Origin: IMCC26077 sp964418325
GTDB lineage: Bacteria > Actinomycetota > Actinomycetes > Nanopelagicales > Nanopelagicaceae
Reading direction: 5' to 3'
Assembly (NCBI GenBank): GCA_964418325.1
Contig: CAYQLC010000021.1
Span: 1-22,399, forward strand
Length of the DNA: 22,399 bases
The first letter of the stretch is position 1; each line of letters opens with the position of its first letter. Both the position numbers and the translations under genes were made by a program. Shown in pieces: positions 1 through 7,331 of this stretch. The notes under the pieces were generated by a model. It was not told the origin of the DNA. It did not search any database and saw nothing but the letters and a program-made list of their open reading frames with translations.

Positions 1-1
1 G

Positions 2-532
2 CTGCAGCCGTTTCTGCAGGATTCTGATCCTTGGCTTGGCATGTCCATAACGAAGGAAAATTTAGCGACAGTTGTCGGTGGCGAAATACTTCAATACCTT
101 GCCTCTCGGGAGGCGACGGTTGCGAATCGATATCGCGAAGTAGCCCAGATAGCGAAAGCACATGGTGTTCAGACTAAATTTATCGACCAAGCTCCGCTTA
201 TTCCGGGTTCGGAAGGCGCCCCCTTAGAGAAAAGCTGGCTGGTTGGCATCGACAACACCCTTATCGATAAGGCCATCGATATATACGAACCACTCATCTA
301 TCGAAAATCACCTGATGAAGTTGCGGCCGTAGCCCGACACTATCGAAGTGAACTCAATAGCGAAATCACCGCAATCCTGCGTCCGACTTTTCCAGACAAC
401 AGATCAATGGAATCTCTGCACGATAAAGTTGCTCTGCTTCGTGAGAATTCAATCGAAGATATTGATTTTTATCTACTAGATGCGATGCGCCCGCGGGATC
501 TAGGCTGGATTAAGAGCGCTCTTACTTCTTAA
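2..532 (+). CDS. 3' part of an unrecognised gene, TIM-barrel-like C-terminus
   Basis: The reading frame is open from base 2 to the TAA at 530-532, so the gene very probably begins left of the window. The ATG at 41-43 is likely an internal Met: codons for LQPFLQDSDPWLG precede it without a stop, and no clear Shine-Dalgarno stands before it. The visible 176 residues are soluble, with no membrane segment or Cys cluster. The C-terminus (KVALLREN...IEDIDFYLLDAMRPRDLGWIKSAL) looks like the last strands and helices of a (beta/alpha)8 barrel of the kind found in glycosidases and sugar isomerases, but I cannot name the family. It runs convergent to the SDR gene, overlapping its 3' end by 11 bases (522-532). 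That the gene is real is fairly sure; the function is unknown. Confidence 0.6.
   Translation: MQPFLQDSDPWLGMSITKENLATVVGGEILQYLASREATVANRYREVAQIAKAHGVQTKFIDQAPLIPGSEGAPLEKSWLVGIDNTLIDKAIDIYEPLIYRKSPDEVAAVARHYRSELNSEITAILRPTFPDNRSMESLHDKVALLRENSIEDIDFYLLDAMRPRDLGWIKSALTS
511..524. repeat. Perfect 14-base palindrome at a convergent gene end
   Basis: TAAGAGCGCTCTTA is fully self-complementary. It covers the last codons of the left-edge gene and the TAA stop (522-524) of the opposing SDR gene. No T-tract follows on either strand, so a classical intrinsic terminator is not shown. Because both genes encode protein here, the palindrome could also be chance. Confidence 0.4.
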
Positions 533-1289
533 TCCAAGGAATTCGCTTCGGGGTAAAACCACCATCGATAGTTAATATTTCGCCGGTGATGTAGCTGGCA
601 TCATCAGATAGCAAGAATTTCACTCCCCGAGCAATCTCATCTGGCTCACCGAAGCGATTCATCGCGTGCATGCTTTGAATAGATGGATCTAGATAGCCGT
701 TCTTCGTAGCATTAACCACCAAGGGCGTATTGATATAGCCCGGCGCGATTGCGTTAACGCGAATGCCAAACTCTGCCCACTCCACTGCCAGCGTGCGAGT
801 GATGGCATCAATGCCAGCTTTTGCCACCGAGTATGGCAATCTGCGCGGCCACCCAAAGTTATGAGCGAGCGAGGAGAAGTTGACGAATGCTCCTGGCTTG
901 CCGTGATTGATGAGGTAGCGAGCCACCGCCTGATTCATAAAAAAATGGCCATCTAAGTGAACATCGAGAACCTCATGCCACTGCTCTGGCGTCATATCGA
1001 TGCTCGCATGATTGGTGCTATTACCAGCGCAGCAGACCAAACCCGAGAGATCGCCAGACCAGGAAAGAGTTTGCTCCACTACCCGAGCAGCGCCCTCGGC
1101 AGTAGTAATAACAGATTCCAAAAAGAGCGCACGTCCAGGGAATTTCTCTGTTAGCTCGGCAAATCCGCCCTCTTTGAGATCTGCCGATACAACTTTTACA
1201 GTGGGCCAATCGGCTAGTAGTCGCTCTGCCGTTGCCAGGCCGATACCGCTACCACCACCTGTGATGATTACCGTCGAATGTTCAGCCAT
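522..1289 (-). CDS. Short-chain dehydrogenase/reductase (SDR)
   Basis: A classical SDR of 255 aa (typical 250-270), a cytosolic NAD(P)-dependent oxidoreductase, substrate unknown. Seen: the nucleotide-binding motif TGGGSGIG at residues 10-17, the catalytic pair Y153 and K157 in YSVAK with serines at 139/140, the PGYINTP segment, and the C-terminal IDGGF. The usual NNAG motif is replaced by CCAGN (86-90). An acidic residue after beta-2 (ADLKE, near 37) suggests NAD rather than NADP. It is the last gene of the leftward run and begins 12 bases after the RidA-like stop, so co-transcription is likely. Its place beside RidA and a D-aminoacylase suggests action on a keto or hydroxy acid from that pathway, but aldose, aldonate or steroid-type alcohols cannot be excluded. 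Confidence 0.88.
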   Translation of the reverse strand: MAEHSTVIITGGGSGIGLATAERLLADWPTVKVVSADLKEGGFAELTEKFPGRALFLESVITTAEGAARVVEQTLSWSGDLSGLVCCAGNSTNHASIDMTPEQWHEVLDVHLDGHFFMNQAVARYLINHGKPGAFVNFSSLAHNFGWPRRLPYSVAKAGIDAITRTLAVEWAEFGIRVNAIAPGYINTPLVVNATKNGYLDPSIQSMHAMNRFGEPDEIARGVKFLLSDDASYITGEILTIDGGFTPKRIPWIKK

Positions 1290-1301
1290 GATGGGAATCC
1301 G

Positions 1302-1688
1302 CTATTCGACCCAGAGAGTGGCTTCGACTTCGACACACAATTCAGGGAGCATCAAGCGACTTGCTTCAACAAAGGAGCAAGCCGGAAGTATGGTGGCAAA
1401 GAATTCGCCATGAGCCTTTGCAACTCCAGGCCAATCTTCGATGTTAGTGAGAAAAACTCTGGTACGAATGGTATTTTCGAATGTTGCACCTAATTCTTTA
1501 ACAGCCTTCTCGATCTCGGTGAGGATATATTTCATCTGACCATAGGCATCATGCGGAAACATCACCTGACCATCGCGCGTAGTTGCGCTAGTACCACTGA
1601 CTTCAATGAGATTTCCCATCCGGACAGCGCGGGAGTATCCAACAATTGGCGCCCACGGGCGATTTCCATCAACGCGGCCAACTTCCAT
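1302..1688 (-). CDS. RidA-like (YjgF/YER057c/UK114) protein lacking the usual catalytic Arg
   Basis: A small trimer-forming RidA-fold protein of 128 aa. Archetypal RidA hydrolyses reactive enamines/imines released by PLP enzymes and amino-acid oxidases. Seen: the RidA pattern RAVRMGNLIEVSGTSA near 20-35, the T(I)RTRVFLTNIED strand, and C-terminal VEVEATLWVE. Where RidA has FPxR with an essential Arg, this protein has LPACS, with Cys104; the conserved Glu region (E120/E122) is kept. It therefore resembles the Rid groups without the Arg, whose activity differs or is unknown. An upstream ATG (1727) would add 13 residues but overlap the deacylase by 35 bases. I prefer the ATG at 1688, which has AAAGGT at 1699-1704 and lies 4 bases after the deacylase stop. 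Family certain, reaction uncertain. Confidence 0.87.
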   Translation of the reverse strand: MEVGRVDGNRPWAPIVGYSRAVRMGNLIEVSGTSATTRDGQVMFPHDAYGQMKYILTEIEKAVKELGATFENTIRTRVFLTNIEDWPGVAKAHGEFFATILPACSFVEASRLMLPELCVEVEATLWVE

Positions 1689-1692
1689 GGTG

Positions 1693-3291
1693 TCAGACAC
1701 CTTTCTTATCGATGAGACGGACTGCACGTCCTGGAAGGTTATCCGTTCGAGAACCGTCCCACAATGTCGATATTCCGTCTACCCAAACGTGGACAAAACC
1801 TGTCGCTGGAACTCGTGGCTCTTCGTACGTTGATCGATCGATAACGCTCTCGCGATGGAGCAAAACCAAATCAGCACGATATCCGACCTTGACTAAGCCA
1901 CGATCCACCAGTCGTAATCGCTGCGCTGGCCGGCCAGTCATCCGCGCAACTGCACCCTCAAATGTGAGCACCTGCTCATCTCTGCCGTACACGCCCAAAT
2001 ACCGCGCAAAAGTGCCAAACCCACGAGGGTGGGGTCGATTGCCAACGAGAATTCCATCGCTGCCCACCATATGTTTTGGATGTTTCATGATGGCGCGAAC
2101 ATTTGGCTCGTGACCGCCATGGAGCACAGCAGAGACTTTGTAATTCTCACTATCAAGGAAATCAAGATAGAACTCAACCGGATCTTTACCGGCCCGTTTA
2201 GCTGCCTCATCAAAGCGCATACCAACAAATTCCGTGGCTCTCTCGACGCCAGCAATCACAATTGTCTCGAAATTCAGAGTATTTCCATGGGCGCCATCTG
2301 AACCGGTAACCATCAATTCGTGGATGACCCGTTTGCGCACCTCGGATTCCCGAAGGCGAAGGCGCATCGTTTCAATCCCGCCCGCTTGCACCCAAGAAGG
2401 CAATAGCGCATGCAGGTAGGTCATACCGGCAAGATAGGGATAACTATCGAGCGTGATATCCACTCCCCGTTGCTCCCCTTCAGAAATCATGTCGAAAAGT
2501 AATTCGGTTTTGCCATGAAACTGTGGCGAACTCATATGGCAATGCGTGAGATGCAGAGCAGCGTTTGAGGCTGCTGAAATCTCGATGCAATCACCCACTG
2601 CTTTAAGAAAATCTTTACCGTAATTTCGGTGATGTGGAGCGTAGTAGCCGGCGAATTTTGCGACCACAGAATTAAGCGCTATTAGCTCATTATCATCGGC
2701 GTACATGGCTGGGGTGTAGGTAAGACCTGCAGAGAGTCCGACTGCTCCCTCGCGCATGCCTTGCTCAACTATTCCTTGCATCAATTTCAATTCATCGGGT
2801 GTTGCAATGCCAGGCTCACTACCTTTGACCAACATTCGCACATTTCCATGGGGAATCAAAAAAGCGACATTGACCGGAGCGCCCTTATCGACGTAACTCA
2901 AATACTCAGCAATAGATTTAAAGCTCCAATTAATATTTGCTGGATCGCCATTCCAGCCGAAAAGTTGCTCTCTTATCTCATGCTGAGTCTGTTCATTGGT
3001 TGGCGCATAACTCAAACCATCCTGCCCAACAACCTCAAGGGTCACCCCTTGAGTGACTTTTGCTAGGTGAGCCGGGTCGGAGATGACCGCAAGATCCGAG
3101 TGGGCATGCATATCAATGAAGCCCGGTGTAACTGTTAACTCTGACCCATCAATTACTTTGCCCCGCTCATCCCCTTTAAGGACTTGCCCTATATTTGCAA
3201 TGACACCATCGATGACTTGGACATCTGCTTTGAAAGCAGGGCGCTCACTGCCATCAACGATGCTTCCACCGCGGATAACGAAAGTGCTCAA
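1693..3291 (-). CDS. N-acyl-D-amino-acid deacylase family amidohydrolase
   Basis: A zinc amidohydrolase of 532 aa, likely hydrolysing N-acyl-D-amino acids (or related N-acyl compounds) to D-amino acid and acid in the cytosol. Seen: an N-terminal beta-sandwich segment (IRGGSIVDGS), the metal motif PGFIDMHAHSD with H62 and H64, H220 in the APHHRN segment, H250 in HLTHCHM, the metal/catalytic SDG at 411-413 with D412, and a C-terminal sandwich that closes with DLVL. The position of the zinc-bridging Cys of Alcaligenes D-aminoacylase (NCG) holds Asp91 in GQDGLSYAP. The start is TTG at 3291-3289, overlapping the TGA of the preceding SDR (TTGA), with GAAGG at 3301-3305. It sits between two SDR/RidA pairs in one operon. 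Family confidence is high; the exact substrate is not shown. Confidence 0.9.
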   Translation of the reverse strand: MSTFVIRGGSIVDGSERPAFKADVQVIDGVIANIGQVLKGDERGKVIDGSELTVTPGFIDMHAHSDLAVISDPAHLAKVTQGVTLEVVGQDGLSYAPTNEQTQHEIREQLFGWNGDPANINWSFKSIAEYLSYVDKGAPVNVAFLIPHGNVRMLVKGSEPGIATPDELKLMQGIVEQGMREGAVGLSAGLTYTPAMYADDNELIALNSVVAKFAGYYAPHHRNYGKDFLKAVGDCIEISAASNAALHLTHCHMSSPQFHGKTELLFDMISEGEQRGVDITLDSYPYLAGMTYLHALLPSWVQAGGIETMRLRLRESEVRKRVIHELMVTGSDGAHGNTLNFETIVIAGVERATEFVGMRFDEAAKRAGKDPVEFYLDFLDSENYKVSAVLHGGHEPNVRAIMKHPKHMVGSDGILVGNRPHPRGFGTFARYLGVYGRDEQVLTFEGAVARMTGRPAQRLRLVDRGLVKVGYRADLVLLHRESVIDRSTYEEPRVPATGFVHVWVDGISTLWDGSRTDNLPGRAVRLIDKKGV

Positions 3292-4079
3292 GGTTTCCGA
3301 CCTTCAATAGTGTTGAACATTGGGGTATAGCCGGCGAGTAAGCCACCATCTACGACGAGCTCGGAACCAGAAATCCACTCGGAGCGGTCAGAGATGAGGA
3401 ATAAGACCATCTCGGTGATGTCTTTGGGTGTGCCGACTCGACCGAGCGGGTACCAAGGCTTGAGATCCTCAAAGACTTGTGGGTTCATTTTCGCTCGTTC
3501 AATCCATGCTTCAGTTGCGATTGTTCCGGGCACAACCGTGTTACACCTAATTCCATATTCGCCATATCGAACAGCAATCGAACGAGTCATTTGATGCACA
3601 CCAGCTTTTGCTACCGAATAGGCATCGCTACCAAACATTCCCTTAGCGTTGACGGTGCCAATATTGATGATATTGCCTCGTTTACGTTTCATAAACATCG
3701 GTAGAACTTCTTTTACACATAGGAAAGCCCCTGTCAGAGTGATCTTGAGGGAGTTATTCCAAGACTCCAAGGAAGTCTCGTGTAGCGCTTCAGCTTCGTG
3801 GACCATTGCATTATTAACCAAGACATCAATCTCGCCGACATCTTGTGCGATTTTCTTAAAGGTTGCTTTCACTGCCTGCTCATCACCAAGGTCTAATTGA
3901 TAACCATAGGCCTTGCCGCCCTTTTCATGAATATCACTGAGCGTCTTGGCAAGGGTGCTTGGATCGATCTCAATGAGAGCGACTATCGCTCCATCGGCAG
4001 TTGCCCGTAGCGCCATTTCGCGACCAATGCCACGCCCAGCACCAGTGATAACGACCTTCTTGCCTGCGATTTCACTCAT
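3288..4079 (-). CDS. Short-chain dehydrogenase/reductase (SDR), catalytic Ser replaced by Thr
   Basis: A classical cytosolic SDR of 263 aa. Seen: TGAGRGIG at 12-19, NNA at 89-91, Y154 and K158 in YSVAK, PGTIATEAW after the active site, and VDGG near the end. The usual active-site serine (N-I-S-S) is here NIGTV, putting Thr142 in the catalytic position, which is uncommon. A GTG at 4085 would add two residues, but the strong AAGGAG at 4085-4090 leaves a normal 5-base spacer only for the ATG at 4079, so I use that. The stop TGA overlaps the TTG start of the deacylase, implying translational coupling. Upstream is a RidA gene, 26 bases away. The substrate is probably a keto or hydroxy compound from the same pathway; sugar dehydrogenase activity is an alternative. 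Confidence 0.88.
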   Translation of the reverse strand: MSEIAGKKVVITGAGRGIGREMALRATADGAIVALIEIDPSTLAKTLSDIHEKGGKAYGYQLDLGDEQAVKATFKKIAQDVGEIDVLVNNAMVHEAEALHETSLESWNNSLKITLTGAFLCVKEVLPMFMKRKRGNIINIGTVNAKGMFGSDAYSVAKAGVHQMTRSIAVRYGEYGIRCNTVVPGTIATEAWIERAKMNPQVFEDLKPWYPLGRVGTPKDITEMVLFLISDRSEWISGSELVVDGGLLAGYTPMFNTIEGRKP

Positions 4080-4084
4080 GTCCA

Positions 4085-4090
4085 CTCCTT
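4085..4090 (-). promoter_or_regulatory. Ribosome binding site deciding the SDR start
   Basis: AAGGAG on the minus strand, 5 bases before the ATG at 4079. It would overlap the alternative GTG at 4085, so it rules that start out. Confidence 0.7.
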
Positions 4091-4105
4091 CACTTTGAGG
4101 GTCAA

Positions 4106-4492
4106 TTACAACGCGACGACAAAATCAATTTCGACAAGGATATTTGCAAGATCTGAACCAACTGTAGTTCGTACTGGGAAAGGGGCCTTGAAGAATTCTT
4201 GGTATACCTTGTTATATGCGGCAAAATCTCTATTGACATGTTGTAGGTGCGCAGTGACTTTGACTACTTGATCAAGGCTCGCACCTCTCTCAGCCAGTAT
4301 TGCCTGTAAGTTCTTTAATACCTGTCGAGTTTGTTCTTCGATTCCCTCAACTTCAACTTTGTTGGTAATCGGATCAGCTGGCCCCATCCCGCAGGTGTAG
4401 AGAAAACCATTGGCTATAACACCATGAGAATAGGCGCCGCCCGGATTTGGTGCTCCTTTCGAAAAGAAGTGCTCAATCGTCGGTTTACCCAT
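4106..4492 (-). CDS. ridA: RidA family enamine/imine deaminase
   Basis: A canonical RidA-type protein of 128 aa. RidA trimers hydrolyse 2-aminoacrylate and other enamine/imine intermediates to 2-keto acids and ammonia. Seen: GGAYSHGVIANGFLYTCGMGP (16-38) with the early Tyr, R108 in FPVRTTV at the position of the catalytic Arg, E121 in VEIDFVVAL, and the usual length. Unlike the RidA-like protein at 1302-1688, it keeps Arg and Glu, so deaminase activity is plausible. A longer frame begins inside glpX, but the ATG at 4492 has AAGGAG at 4502-4507. Its neighbours are glpX upstream and an SDR plus D-aminoacylase downstream. It may clear imines made when D-amino acids are oxidised or dehydrated. 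Family assignment firm; pathway role inferred. Confidence 0.92.
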   Translation of the reverse strand: MGKPTIEHFFSKGAPNPGGAYSHGVIANGFLYTCGMGPADPITNKVEVEGIEEQTRQVLKNLQAILAERGASLDQVVKVTAHLQHVNRDFAAYNKVYQEFFKAPFPVRTTVGSDLANILVEIDFVVAL

Positions 4493-4501
4493 TATTCCCA
4501 G

Positions 4502-4507
4502 CTCCTT
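4502..4507 (-). promoter_or_regulatory. Ribosome binding site of ridA overlapping the glpX stop
   Basis: AAGGAG lies 9 bases before the ridA ATG and shares two bases with the TAA stop of glpX (TAAGGAG), so termination and re-initiation are coupled. Confidence 0.65.
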
Positions 4508-5501
4508 AATTGAATCGTTCGAGTGGATGTTCGGTATCAATAATTCGAATTGTTCGTGATTTGCTCCGCATTACTATCGATTGACTGCGCATTCCTGCAT
4601 TGGTATAGCGCACACCCTTGAGTAATTCGCCATCGGTAATTCCAGTCGCCGCAAAGAAGTGATCATCACCTGAGACTAAATCGTTTGTTGTGAATACCCG
4701 ATTAAGATCCAAGCCTGCTTTATCTGCGGCTACGCGTTCCTCGTCAGAGCGCGGATGAAGTCGACCCTGAATTTCGCCCCCCATACATTTCATCGCACAC
4801 GCTGCGATGATTCCCTCAGGCGTTCCGCCTATGCCCATGAGCACATCAATGCCAGTCTCAGCTCGCGCCGCCATCACGGCACCTGCAACATCCCCATCGG
4901 TAATGAATTTAATTCGTGCACCTGCCTCCCGAATTTCAGCGACGAGCTGGTCGTGGCGAGGGCGATCTAGAGTGACGACTGTTAATGAACTTACCGGGAC
5001 TTTTTTAGCTGCAGCAATTGCCCGGAGATTCTCACCAGTGCTCTTGTTGATATCGATCACTCCAGCAGCCTCGGGACCTACTACCAACTTGTTCATATAA
5101 AAAACGGCAGAAGGGTCGAACATGGAATTCCGAGGAGCAACAGCTATAACGCTTATCGCATTATTCATTCCTTTCGCAGTCAACGTTGTTCCATCAATGG
5201 GATCAACGGCAACATCGCATGATGGGCCGGTTCCATCTCCTACCAGCTCACCATTGAAGAGCATCGGGGCTTCGTCTTTCTCACCTTCACCGATTACTAC
5301 CACGCCATTCATCGACACGGAGGAGATCATGCGACGCATCGCATCGACCGCCGCTTTATCGGCGAGGTTCTTCTCCCCCATGCCAATCCAGCGTGATGCG
5401 GCAATAGCTGCAGTCTCGGTTACTCGAACTAGTTCCAATGCAAGGTTACGCGAGGAGACTGGCTGGCTGTTCTGGTTCTCCTGGCTCCCCTGGTTATTCA
5501 T
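4506..5501 (-). CDS. glpX: Fructose-1,6-bisphosphatase, class II (GlpX)
   Basis: Hydrolyses fructose-1,6-bisphosphate to fructose-6-phosphate and phosphate, the committed step of gluconeogenesis in the cytosol; 331 aa, close to family size. Seen: the ALELVRVTETAA..ASRWIG helix (21-40), GVVVIGEGEKDEAPM (66-80), the metal/phosphate motif DPIDGTT at 100-106, KFITDGDVAGA, and GIGGTPEGIIAACAMKCMGG from 223. A TTG at 5525 could extend it by 8 residues into the dehydratase end. The ATG at 5501 lies 4 bases after that stop but has a poor Shine-Dalgarno, so the start is uncertain and coupling is likely. The first 17 or so residues are a disordered N/Q/S-rich tail. Class II is the usual FBPase of actinobacteria. 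Location between a sugar-acid dehydratase and ridA is unusual; it suggests growth on three-carbon products. Confidence 0.96.
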   Translation of the reverse strand: MNNQGSQENQNSQPVSSRNLALELVRVTETAAIAASRWIGMGEKNLADKAAVDAMRRMISSVSMNGVVVIGEGEKDEAPMLFNGELVGDGTGPSCDVAVDPIDGTTLTAKGMNNAISVIAVAPRNSMFDPSAVFYMNKLVVGPEAAGVIDINKSTGENLRAIAAAKKVPVSSLTVVTLDRPRHDQLVAEIREAGARIKFITDGDVAGAVMAARAETGIDVLMGIGGTPEGIIAACAMKCMGGEIQGRLHPRSDEERVAADKAGLDLNRVFTTNDLVSGDDHFFAATGITDGELLKGVRYTNAGMRSQSIVMRSKSRTIRIIDTEHPLERFN

Positions 5502-5505
5502 GGAA

Positions 5506-7245
5506 TTAATGTGAGTGTCGACCAACCCAGTTACCTGAACTTCCTACGAGGAAGTCAAGGTCCGCGCCTACGTGAGATTGGTTGACGTGGTCGAAGTAGA
5601 GCTTGACCCAACCACGAGGTTCTGGAGCGGTTGGAGCGACCCACTTCTTCCTTCGTTCCTCTAAAACCTCTGGTGAAACGAGGAGATCTAGTCGACGATT
5701 TTCGACATCGAGCTCAATCTCATCACCGGTCTCGACCAAAGCAAGCGGTCCACCAACTGCTGCCTCGGGCGATACGTGCAAGACCACCGTGCCGTAAGCC
5801 GTACCGCTCATACGTGCATCAGAGATGCGAATCATGTCGGTGATGCCCTTGGCTAAGAGCGATTTTGGCATCGATGCGTTAGCAACTTCTGGGAATCCTG
5901 GATATCCCTTTGGACCAGCATTTTGAATGACGAGAATGTCATTCTCGTCGACAATGAAGTCATCGCGATCTGCATCTTCTACATAATCTTCGATTGCAGA
6001 ATAAACCAGCGCCTTGCCACGATGCTTAAGAAGGTGTGGGGATGCAGCAGAGACTTTGATGACTGCGCCATTAGGAGCCAGTGAGCCAAAGAGGACAGCC
6101 GTAGCCCCGCCCGGCTTTTGGAATGGTTCTGCGACGGAGGTAATAACCTCGCGGTTCCAATTCTTTACACCCTCAATATTTTGCGCAACCGTCTTTCCAG
6201 TGACGGTGATGTGATCACGATGGATTAGATCGCCCAACTCCTGCATTACAGCTGGGATTCCCCCTGCGTAGTAGAAGTCTTCCATCAAATACTTTCCAGA
6301 TGGCATGAGATTGGCGAGCACCGGGAGGTCTTTTGTTAATAAATCAAATTCTTTGAGTTCTAGGTCGACTCCGATACGACGGGAGATTGCCAAAAGGTGT
6401 ACGACGGCATTAGTTGAGCCACCAATCGCTCCAATAATTTTGATCGCATTCTCAAAGGCCTTCTTGTTGAGAATCTTCGAGAGCGTCAGGCCCTCTTCAA
6501 CCATTTTTACGACTCGTCGCCCTACTAGTTGCGCCATCGCATAGCGACGGGAATCCACCGCAGGAATCGCAGCGCTACCTGGTAATTGCAAACCAAGCGC
6601 CTCGGTGACTGAAGCCATCGTCGATGCCGTTCCCATGGTCATGCAATGTCCGGCGCTCCGTGACATACAGGTCTCAGCCTCGGTGAACTCTTCTTCGCTC
6701 ATCGTGCCGGCGCGAACCTCTTCAGCAAACTTCCACACATCAGTTCCGGAGCCAATATCTTTCCCACGGAACTTTCCATTGAGCATCGGTCCACCAGTCA
6801 TCATGATGGTGGGAATGTCCACGCTCGCAGCTCCCATAAGCATGCCCGGAGTGGTCTTGTCGCAGCCAGAGAGCAAAACGACCCCATCCATCGGATTTGC
6901 GCGAATTAATTCTTCAGTTTCTAGGGCAAGTAGATTGCGATAAAGCATCGTGGTAGGACGCATCGTCACCTCGCCAAGTGACATCGCAGCGAATTCCAAT
7001 GGGAAGCCACCCATCTCCCACACGCCACGTTTTACCGACTCCGCTACTCGACGAAGGTGAGCGTTACATGGAGTGAATTCTGACCAGGTGGTACCAATAC
7101 CAATCACCGGACGGCCGTCCATTACATCTGGAGCAAAGCCTTGGTTGCGCATCCACGAACGATGGATAAAACCATTCTTGCCCTCAGCGCCAAACCATTC
7201 ACGACTACGTAAACCGGTGGGCTGGGTCCGATGATGTGCTGGCAT
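5506..7245 (-). CDS. Sugar-acid dehydratase, IlvD/Edd family (pentonate type)
   Basis: An Fe-S dehydratase converting an aldonate to its 2-keto-3-deoxy acid; 579 aa, the size I recall for Rhizobium L-arabinonate dehydratase. Seen: the three cluster cysteines C60 (FTPCN), C128 in GCDKTTPG and C201 in GHCMTMGTAS; K129 beside the second; the putative catalytic Ser480 in DARMSGT; PEAAVGGPLAL; and a C-terminus ending RHSH, as in the Rhizobium enzyme. These features favour an arabinonate/xylonate-type dehydratase over the amino-acid enzyme IlvD. D-xylonate, L-arabinonate, L-fuconate or gluconate remain possible. The start ATG at 7245 has AGGGAG at 7252-7257; an ATG at 7269 would add 8 residues. First gene of the seven-gene leftward run and divergent from the FAH gene. 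Family sure; substrate a guess. Confidence 0.92.
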   Translation of the reverse strand: MPAHHRTQPTGLRSREWFGAEGKNGFIHRSWMRNQGFAPDVMDGRPVIGIGTTWSEFTPCNAHLRRVAESVKRGVWEMGGFPLEFAAMSLGEVTMRPTTMLYRNLLALETEELIRANPMDGVVLLSGCDKTTPGMLMGAASVDIPTIMMTGGPMLNGKFRGKDIGSGTDVWKFAEEVRAGTMSEEEFTEAETCMSRSAGHCMTMGTASTMASVTEALGLQLPGSAAIPAVDSRRYAMAQLVGRRVVKMVEEGLTLSKILNKKAFENAIKIIGAIGGSTNAVVHLLAISRRIGVDLELKEFDLLTKDLPVLANLMPSGKYLMEDFYYAGGIPAVMQELGDLIHRDHITVTGKTVAQNIEGVKNWNREVITSVAEPFQKPGGATAVLFGSLAPNGAVIKVSAASPHLLKHRGKALVYSAIEDYVEDADRDDFIVDENDILVIQNAGPKGYPGFPEVANASMPKSLLAKGITDMIRISDARMSGTAYGTVVLHVSPEAAVGGPLALVETGDEIELDVENRRLDLLVSPEVLEERRKKWVAPTAPEPRGWVKLYFDHVNQSHVGADLDFLVGSSGNWVGRHSH

Positions 7246-7251
7246 TGCCTG

Positions 7252-7257
7252 CTCCCT
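7252..7257 (-). promoter_or_regulatory. Ribosome binding site deciding the dehydratase start
   Basis: AGGGAG, 6 bases before the ATG at 7245. The alternative ATG at 7269 has only a close-set AAGGTC that is part of an inverted-repeat arm. Confidence 0.6.
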
Positions 7258-7268
7258 ATCTTTTGTCA

Positions 7269-7318
7269 TTGACCTTGTGGCGAAAAACTCGCCTCTAAAC
7301 CTATCGGAGGAAGGTCAA
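7269..7318. promoter_or_regulatory. Long-spaced inverted repeat in a divergent promoter gap
   Basis: Perfect 8-base arms TTGACCTT (7269-7276) and AAGGTCAA (7311-7318) are separated by 34 bases. Their centres lie 42 bases apart, about four helical turns, so the half-sites face the same side. Nested inside is a perfect hairpin GGCGA-AAAAC-TCGCC (7279-7293). The element could be a looping operator pair or, as RNA on the minus strand, a leader structure for the dehydratase operon. Seen: the dyads. Inferred: any function. Confidence 0.5.
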
Positions 7319-7331
7319 AACCCATAAGATT

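Noticed and set aside
1012..1413. Plus-strand frame of 133 codons over the SDR/RidA region
   Set aside because: It lies opposite two clear family genes, has low-complexity Ser/Arg/Pro content and no Shine-Dalgarno: a shadow.
5461..5500. Short CCAGG/GGAG-like tandem pattern at the glpX 5' end
   Set aside because: It encodes an N/Q/S-rich tail of about 15 residues with irregular copies; too short and imperfect to call a repeat element.
5506..7245. Dihydroxy-acid dehydratase (IlvD) of branched-chain amino-acid synthesis
   Set aside because: Cys spacing, Ser480 context and the RHSH C-terminus fit the sugar-acid dehydratases, and all neighbours are sugar-acid genes.
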